A stretch of 64,000 nt of DNA, from contig CAVUTF010000033.1 of assembly GCA_963744305.1 (NCBI GenBank), positions 1 through 64,000 of the forward strand. Direction: 5' to 3'. Shown one piece after another: positions 58,874 to 64,000 of the stretch; position 1 is the stretch's first letter; every line of letters begins with the position of its first letter. The translations under genes and the position numbers were made by a program. This DNA is from FEN-1219 sp963744305. GTDB lineage: Bacteria; Pseudomonadota; Gammaproteobacteria; Steroidobacterales; Rariloculaceae. The notes under the pieces are model-generated. The model did no database searches, was not told the origin of the DNA, and saw nothing but the letters and a program-made list of their open reading frames with translations.

Positions 58874-60442
58874 TTACACCGTAAGCAAGCCCACGAGATA
58901 CTCCCGCAAGCGTGCCGCTTCGGTCACGAAGCAGCGATGGCCGACGTAGCCATCGGGCCGAATCAGGAACAGCCGATCCTCGAGCGCGGTGCCGTAGTTG
59001 CTTGCGAGGCCGGGCGACGGCGGCACCACGTGTGTTTCGAGCACGCCGCCGAATCGCCGGCGCAGCGCCTCGACCGCCGCGTCCGTCCCGGGCGTCGGCT
59101 TCGCAGCCGCCGGGAGCACGAGCAACGTGAACCGCGTGTGGCGCGTGAGCCCGAACAGCGTCGTGCCATCGCTCAAGCTCGCATCGGGCGCACGGTCGCC
59201 GATCGCGGGACCCGCGCTCGCGGCGAGTCCCTCTTGTTTCGGCACGTAGTCGCGGTATGTATAGGACAAGCCGGAGCAGCGCCCGACCACCGCTTCCAGA
59301 AACGCGCGATCGCGCATCTTTTGCGCCCGCTCCGCGATGTCCTTGCCGTGGCCCATGAAGATCTCGTGCAGCGACGACGCGGCCCAGATCACCTGCTCCG
59401 CAATCGGCCTGCGCTCCGTGACGTAGGTGTCGAGGAGCTCCGGTTTCGCGTGGCCCTTGAGAACGAGCGCGAGCTTCCAGCCCAGGTTGTACGAGTCCTG
59501 CATACAGCAATTCATGCCCTGACCGCCCGTCGTCGAGTGGACGTGCGCGGAATCGCCGGCGAGAAAGACATTCCCCGCGCGATAGTCATGCGCGAGCCTT
59601 ACCCAGCTTTGCCATTTCGAGTGCCACACGATGTCGCCGAGCGTCACACCGTCGAAGTGCTTGTCGATCAATCGCATGAATCCAGCTTCCGGCTTGATGC
59701 TCGGATCCGCCGCCTCCCCGCGGTCGCTCAAGAGCATGCGGTAGAAGCCGCCGGGCAGCGCTGCGACCATGATGAAATGGTCGGTGCCCGCGCAGTAGTG
59801 GATGAATTCGTCGTCATCGGGGAAGCCGTTCAGGAACGCATCCAGGTTTTGCAGCACCGTGCCTTTGTAGCCGGCCTCGTCCTGCTCGAAACCGAGCCAG
59901 CCGCGCACGCGCGAGTTGATGCCGTCGCAGGCCACGAGATACCGGCACCGCACGATCTCCTGCTCGTCGTTGCGGTCTAGATGCACGAGCGTCGCAGTGA
60001 CGCCTTCGTCGTCCTGCTCGATGCCGACGCACTGCGCGCTCCACTCGATCGTGCGGCCGAACTCCTCGCGCGCGTAGTCGCGAATTCGATTCTCGGTGTC
60101 GCTTTGACCGTGCACGAGCAGGTACGGATAGCTGCCCGGAAGCGTCGTGAAGTCGATGCCCGGGCGCACCTCGCTGCGCCGCCCGTTCGCGTCGACGAAG
60201 TGCAGCACGTAGCCTTTGTTGTGGATGCCGCGGTCTAGGAAGCGCTCGACGAGCCGCCGGTCGATCCGCTCGAGGATCTCGAGCGTGCGCGCATGCACCG
60301 TGATTGCGCGCGACGTCTTGCCGGCCGCCGGCAGGCGATCGACCGTGCGAGCGTCGACGCCGAACCGCGCGAGCTCGAGCGTCAGCATCGAGCCTGCGGC
60401 GCCGCCGCCGATGACGAGAACAGGTATTTCGCTGTATTTCAT
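58874..60442 (-). CDS. FAD-dependent aromatic/phenolic hydroxylase-type monooxygenase
   Basis: 522 residues, intact. Nucleotide-binding GGGAAGSMLTLELARFGVDA at residues 12-31, DG motif YLVACDGINSRVRGWLGF, GD motif NVFLAGDSAHVHSTTGGQGM and the C-terminal thioredoxin-like domain (IGDRAPDASLSDGTTLFGL, FLIRPDGYVGHRCF). This is the phenol/TetX-type single-component flavin hydroxylase family; the substrate is unknown. The ATG overlaps the permease stop (ATGA), so the two are coupled in one operon with the PQQ dehydrogenase. Confidence 0.9.
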   Translation of the reverse strand: MKYSEIPVLVIGGGAAGSMLTLELARFGVDARTVDRLPAAGKTSRAITVHARTLEILERIDRRLVERFLDRGIHNKGYVLHFVDANGRRSEVRPGIDFTTLPGSYPYLLVHGQSDTENRIRDYAREEFGRTIEWSAQCVGIEQDDEGVTATLVHLDRNDEQEIVRCRYLVACDGINSRVRGWLGFEQDEAGYKGTVLQNLDAFLNGFPDDDEFIHYCAGTDHFIMVAALPGGFYRMLLSDRGEAADPSIKPEAGFMRLIDKHFDGVTLGDIVWHSKWQSWVRLAHDYRAGNVFLAGDSAHVHSTTGGQGMNCCMQDSYNLGWKLALVLKGHAKPELLDTYVTERRPIAEQVIWAASSLHEIFMGHGKDIAERAQKMRDRAFLEAVVGRCSGLSYTYRDYVPKQEGLAASAGPAIGDRAPDASLSDGTTLFGLTRHTRFTLLVLPAAAKPTPGTDAAVEALRRRFGGVLETHVVPPSPGLASNYGTALEDRLFLIRPDGYVGHRCFVTEAARLREYLVGLLTV

Positions 60443-61827
60443 GCTTCTCTACCTTTTGCCTCGGACGCCGCGTAGCCGGCGCGGCGTCGCCAGAAAAAGC
60501 AGCAGAGCACGACCGCCACCGAGAGCGCGCTCGCGCTGAGCTGCGTGCGCTCGGCGTCGCGGAACAACATCGACGCGAGCACGAGCAGGATACCAGCCAC
60601 CGCGGCGTAGCTCAGCCAAGGAAAAAACCACATCTTGATCACGAGCCGTCCGGGCGATTCGCGCTCCAAAGCGCGCCGCCGTCGGATTTGCGCGAGGGCG
60701 ATGAGCAAATAGATGACGAGCATGATCGCGCCCGATGCATTCACTAGAAACGTAAACAGCTGCTGCGGCGAGACCACCGATGCGATCACGGCGAGGTAAC
60801 CGAACACGCTGCCGATCAGGATCGCGCGCGTGGGCACGCCGCGAGAGTCGAGCGCAACCATCGAGCGCGGCGCATTGCCGTTCGCGGCGAGGCCAAACAA
60901 CATTCGCGACGTGATATAGAGTCCCGAATTCAGGCACGACAACACGGCCACGAGCACGATCAGATTCATGATCGTCGCCGCCGCCGGAATCTGCATGCGC
61001 TCGAGCGCCGCGGCGAACGGCGACGTGCCGGGGGCGATCTCGTTCCACGGCACGATGGCGAGAATGCAGAACACCGAGCCCACGTAGAACAGCAAGATCC
61101 GTAGGATCAGCGACGTCGTCATCGTTGCGATCGCACGCGACGGCTCGGAGGACTCCGCGGCCACGACGGTCACGATCTCTGCGCCGGTCAGCGAAAAGAC
61201 GATCCCCGTGACGCCCGCGAACACGGCCCACCCGCCGAACGGCGCAAAGCCGCCGTGCGCGACGAGATTGCCGAGCGTGGCTCCCGTGGGCGACGTGAAG
61301 CCAAGGGCGTAGCTGCCAGCCACCAAAATGAACACCACGATCGCCGCCACTTTGATCGACGCGAACCAAAACTCGAACTCGCCGTAGGAACGCGTCGACA
61401 GCAGATTGGTCGCTGTGAGGAGCAGCATCAGCACGAGTCCGATTTGCCAAACGGGCAGCGCAATCCATGACTGCAGGATCGCGGCGCCGGCGATCGCCTC
61501 GATTCCGACCACGACGACCCAGAAATACCAGTAAAGCCAGCCGCATATGAAGCCCGCCCAGGAGCCGAGCCCCGCGTGCGCATGGTCCGCGAACGACGCG
61601 GCATGAGGGTTCGCGGCGGCCATCTCGGCGAGCATGCGCATCACGAGGAACATCAGGCTGCCGGCCAACGCGTAGCTCAGGAGCACTGCAGGCCCAACCG
61701 TGCTGATGTTCGCGCTGCTGCCGACGAAGAGCCCGGCGCCGATGATGCCGCCGATCGAGATCAGCGCGACGTGCCGCGAACGTAGCGAGCGCTTCAGCGT
61801 GGGCGCTACAGACTCAATGCCACCCAT
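60439..61827 (-). CDS. APC-family amino acid permease
   Basis: 462 residues, intact. Twelve membrane helices; the family signature is LISIGGIIGAGLFVGSSANI in the first helix, with GFTSPTGATLGNLVAHGGFA, VFSLTGAEIVTVVAAESSEP and CLNSGLYITSRMLFGLAANG. It resembles GABA/aromatic amino acid permeases. The ATG at 61827 lies 22 bases inside the 3' end of the PQQ dehydrogenase, so translation is probably coupled. It is the middle gene of the operon with an FAD monooxygenase, consistent with uptake of a compound that the monooxygenase modifies. Confidence 0.9.
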   Translation of the reverse strand: MGGIESVAPTLKRSLRSRHVALISIGGIIGAGLFVGSSANISTVGPAVLLSYALAGSLMFLVMRMLAEMAAANPHAASFADHAHAGLGSWAGFICGWLYWYFWVVVVGIEAIAGAAILQSWIALPVWQIGLVLMLLLTATNLLSTRSYGEFEFWFASIKVAAIVVFILVAGSYALGFTSPTGATLGNLVAHGGFAPFGGWAVFAGVTGIVFSLTGAEIVTVVAAESSEPSRAIATMTTSLILRILLFYVGSVFCILAIVPWNEIAPGTSPFAAALERMQIPAAATIMNLIVLVAVLSCLNSGLYITSRMLFGLAANGNAPRSMVALDSRGVPTRAILIGSVFGYLAVIASVVSPQQLFTFLVNASGAIMLVIYLLIALAQIRRRRALERESPGRLVIKMWFFPWLSYAAVAGILLVLASMLFRDAERTQLSASALSVAVVLCCFFWRRRAGYAASEAKGREA

Positions 61828-63770
61828 TCGGGCTCCCGATCGCGGCCGCCGACGGCAACGACGATGTACTGCTTGCCCTCGTGCAGGTACGTCATCGGAG
61901 CGCCGGTCGTGCCGGCCGGCAGTTCGATCTCCGCGAGCACGGCGCCCGTCGCCTTGTCGTAGGCCCGGAACCACGGCTCGCCGTAATTCGGGGCCGTGTC
62001 GAACGGCATGTCGGGCGGCACGCGCGCGGCACCCACCATCTCGTCGGAGCCTTCCCCAACGAACAGCAACGTCTTCGTGAGCAGCGGTGCCGAGTGGCCC
62101 TGGTTGCCGAGGTTGCCGAGATTCAGGTGCTTGATCGCCGGATTGTCGCGCGGCCCGTCGCCGTTCGCGACTTGCCAAAGAATCTCACCTTCGTCCATGT
62201 CGATTGCGCTGATGCGGCCGTACGGCGGCTTGAACAGCGGCAGCCCGCGCGGCCCGCCGATCCACAAGCGCGTGCCTTTGACGTAGCGCAGGTTCGTCAC
62301 CGCCGGGTCCCCTGGCTCGATGTCCGCCACGAACGGCGAAGTGGCCGACGGCACATACAGGACATGCGTCTCCGGATCGAATGCCCCGCCGGTCCAATTC
62401 GCGCCGCCGACCGAGCCCGGGAGCTGGATCGTGCCCAGGTTGCCGCCGGGCCGATCGTCGCGAACGGACGGCGGCGTGAACAACGGTCCCGTCGTGTAGC
62501 GCTTGATGATCGCGAGCGCTTCCGTGCGCAGCTCCGGCGTGAAGTCGATGAGGTTTTCCTCGGTCGCGCCTTGCCGATCGAACGCGGGCGGCTTGGTCGG
62601 GAACGGCTGGGTCGCCGCCGTGCGCTCGCCGGGTGTTTTGGACTCCGGCACGGGACGATCGACGATCGGCCACACGGGCTCGCCGGTCACGCGGTCGAAG
62701 ACGTAAGCAAACGACTGCTTCGTGAGCAGCACGACCGCTTTGATCGGACGGCGGTCCACGACAATATCGATCAGGATCGGCGCAGCCGGCGGATCGTAGT
62801 CCCAAAGATCGTGGCGCACGGTTTGGTAATGCCAGACGCGCTTGCCCGTCGCGGCGTCGACGCAGACGATGCTCTGGCTGAACAGGTTGTCGCCGAGCCG
62901 GTGGCCGCCGTACATGTCGTTGGTCGATGACGTGATCGGCATGTAGACGTACCCGAGCTCCGCATCGGCGCTGAACAGCGACCAGACCGGCGCATGGCCC
63001 GTGTACCGCCAGGAATCGTTCTCCCACGTCTCGACGCCGAGCTCCCCGGCCTGCGGAATCACGTGGAACGTCCAGCGCAGCTTGCCGGTGCGCACGTCGT
63101 ACGCGCGCACGTCCGAGCGAGTCGCCTCTTTGGTTGCGAATGTGTCGCCCGGAGACATGCCGAGAACGACGGTGTCGCCAATTACGAGGGGCGCGCCGGT
63201 CCACGTGTAGCTCATATCCGAGCCCATTCCTTCGGACAGGTACACGCGGCCGCCGTTGCCAAAATTGGCATACGGTTTGCCGGTCTTCGCGTTCAACGCG
63301 AGCAGATACTCGCTGTGCTGGACGAGGATTCGCTCGTCCGTGCCGTCGGTCCAGTACGCGAGCCCGCGCGTGGAGGCCCCCCGGTAGCCGCTCGGCCCCT
63401 GCTCGAGCGCCGGCTCGACCCAGATCGTTTTGCCCGTGCCGGGATCGAACGCTTCGACGAAGCCGACGCCGTTCGTGCCGAAAAGGACGCCGTCGATCAT
63501 CAGCGGCGTCGAACGGAAGTTGCGAGCCGCTCGAAGCTGCGGCACTGCCTGCAGGATCGACGCGTCGATCGCGGGACGCCGCCAGACGATTCGCAACCCC
63601 CGGACGTTGCTCTTGTCGATTTGGTCGAGCGGCGAGTATTTCGTCGCGGCGTTGTCGCCGCTATATGCCCGCCACTGGCCATCGCCGGCGCTCTCTTGCG
63701 CCGTTGCCACGACGCCCACCAACGCAATCACGGCCGACGCAATGCAGCCGCTTGCGATCCGTCCCGCCAT
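61806..63770 (-). CDS. PQQ-dependent dehydrogenase (glucose-dehydrogenase type), secreted
   Basis: 654 residues, intact. Signal peptide ASGCIASAVIALVGVVATAQ. Eight-bladed propeller with family motifs: QWRAYSGDNAATKYSPLDQI, NFRSTPLMIDGVLFGTNGVG, GAPLVIGDTVVLGMSPGDTF, WHYQTVRHDLWDYDPPAAPI, GANWTGGAFDPETHVLYVPS and GNLGNQGHSAPLLTKTLLFV. It lacks the N-terminal membrane anchor of E. coli Gcd, so it is a soluble periplasmic quinoprotein. Substrate unknown. First gene of the operon with permease and monooxygenase. Confidence 0.92.
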   Translation of the reverse strand: MAGRIASGCIASAVIALVGVVATAQESAGDGQWRAYSGDNAATKYSPLDQIDKSNVRGLRIVWRRPAIDASILQAVPQLRAARNFRSTPLMIDGVLFGTNGVGFVEAFDPGTGKTIWVEPALEQGPSGYRGASTRGLAYWTDGTDERILVQHSEYLLALNAKTGKPYANFGNGGRVYLSEGMGSDMSYTWTGAPLVIGDTVVLGMSPGDTFATKEATRSDVRAYDVRTGKLRWTFHVIPQAGELGVETWENDSWRYTGHAPVWSLFSADAELGYVYMPITSSTNDMYGGHRLGDNLFSQSIVCVDAATGKRVWHYQTVRHDLWDYDPPAAPILIDIVVDRRPIKAVVLLTKQSFAYVFDRVTGEPVWPIVDRPVPESKTPGERTAATQPFPTKPPAFDRQGATEENLIDFTPELRTEALAIIKRYTTGPLFTPPSVRDDRPGGNLGTIQLPGSVGGANWTGGAFDPETHVLYVPSATSPFVADIEPGDPAVTNLRYVKGTRLWIGGPRGLPLFKPPYGRISAIDMDEGEILWQVANGDGPRDNPAIKHLNLGNLGNQGHSAPLLTKTLLFVGEGSDEMVGAARVPPDMPFDTAPNYGEPWFRAYDKATGAVLAEIELPAGTTGAPMTYLHEGKQYIVVAVGGRDREPEWVALSL

Positions 63771-63902
63771 CCCCGCCCCCCGTCAAATAATCATCGTTAT
63801 CGTGCCGGCAGTATACCGGCGCCAATCGACTTATATACTCCGCGGCCGCGCACAACGTGAGCCGCTTGCGCCGCGCCGCGAACGCGCCGAAGCTTACAAA
63901 CC

Positions 63903-64000
63903 ATGCCGACGGCCTACGACTTCTCCGCGCTCGACATCGACGGACGCGTGCGCGCCCTTCGCGAGCTCGAAGGCCAAACCCTGTTGATCGTCAACGTCGC
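63903..64000 (+). CDS. Glutathione peroxidase family protein, partial
   Basis: The first 32 codons read MPTAYDFSALDIDGRVRALR then ELEGQTLLIVNVA, the N-terminal beta strands of the glutathione peroxidase fold; the catalytic Cys would follow immediately past the edge. The gene is divergent from the PQQ dehydrogenase, with a 132-base intergenic region that shows no clear promoter. Confidence 0.8.
   Translation, partial: MPTAYDFSALDIDGRVRALRELEGQTLLIVNV

Noticed and set aside
1..64000. tRNA, rRNA, CRISPR array, integrase or transposase gene
   Set aside because: Looked for and not recognised; the GGGGTC hairpins are too short and too few to be a CRISPR array.

Overview
This 64 kb window is GC-rich chromosomal DNA, most likely from a gammaproteobacterium of the Steroidobacter/Nevskiales kind. 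That placement is inference from gene content: opgG/opgH, bactofilin, ExoD, CopC/CopD, a TonB-dependent receptor of the 'EEILVTAR' type, several secreted PQQ enzymes and DUF6152 proteins. I recognise no rRNA, tRNA, CRISPR array, phage or transposase gene. Sequence quality matters throughout. About twenty genes read as one family only after crossing one or more single-base frameshifts, often in runs of G or C, and the breaks are densest at 1-3.1 kb and 41-47 kb. I treat most of these as probable consensus errors and give full-length coordinates; the broken frames are noted in each entry.

Layout. 0-4 kb (minus): phosphoketolase and glycogen phosphorylase in a coupled operon, the second cut by the window edge. 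4.3-5.8 kb: a histidine-phosphatase remnant, an RRM protein and small unknowns. 6.1-8.9 kb: a periplasmic PQQ sugar dehydrogenase, then an AT-richer two-gene locus (PadR regulator and GyrI-like protein) with two tandem palindromes over its promoter. 9.1-14.6 kb: small unknowns, a methyltransferase-like protein, bactofilin, a lipoprotein S41 peptidase and ExoD. 14.8-18.1 kb (minus): CopD, CopC, a membrane protein and class I fructose-bisphosphate aldolase. 18.2-25.8 kb: an NtrY/NtrX-like two-component system divergent from an ABC export operon (34-residue membrane peptide, MacA-like adaptor, ATPase, FtsX-type permease), with a candidate sigma-54 promoter between them. 26-37.4 kb: a second S41 protein, DUF2845, opgH and opgG (osmoregulated periplasmic glucans), an outer-membrane-like protein, and a divergent pair of a glyoxylate-type aminotransferase and a YdiJ-like FAD/Fe-S dehydrogenase.

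37.4-48.5 kb holds MOSC and GST proteins and then the most unusual block: four paralogues of a secreted protein carrying a 'GRWEGDxLVVET'-type motif, three DUF6152 paralogues predicted to mature to an N-terminal His-His, an M49-type peptidase, and a large secreted protein combining a carboxypeptidase-regulatory-like domain, a CxxCH haem motif and a propeller-like region. 48.6-56.4 kb: a RimK-associated protease homologue, a DUF3300 protein, a TonB-dependent receptor with a clear terminator, and a PEP-carboxylase homologue whose catalytic motifs have diverged. 56.6-64 kb: a secreted epoxide hydrolase, then a minus-strand run of PQQ dehydrogenase, amino-acid permease, FAD monooxygenase and a membrane cytochrome c-like protein, and the start of a glutathione peroxidase.

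Three related GGGGTC... hairpins each lie at the junction of two convergent genes (37.3, 47.2 and 57.8 kb). They look like a dispersed REP-like or bidirectional-terminator element. The strongest leads for new biology are the DUF6152/partner block, these hairpins, the sigma-54 control region of the ABC exporter, and the diverged PEPC homologue.
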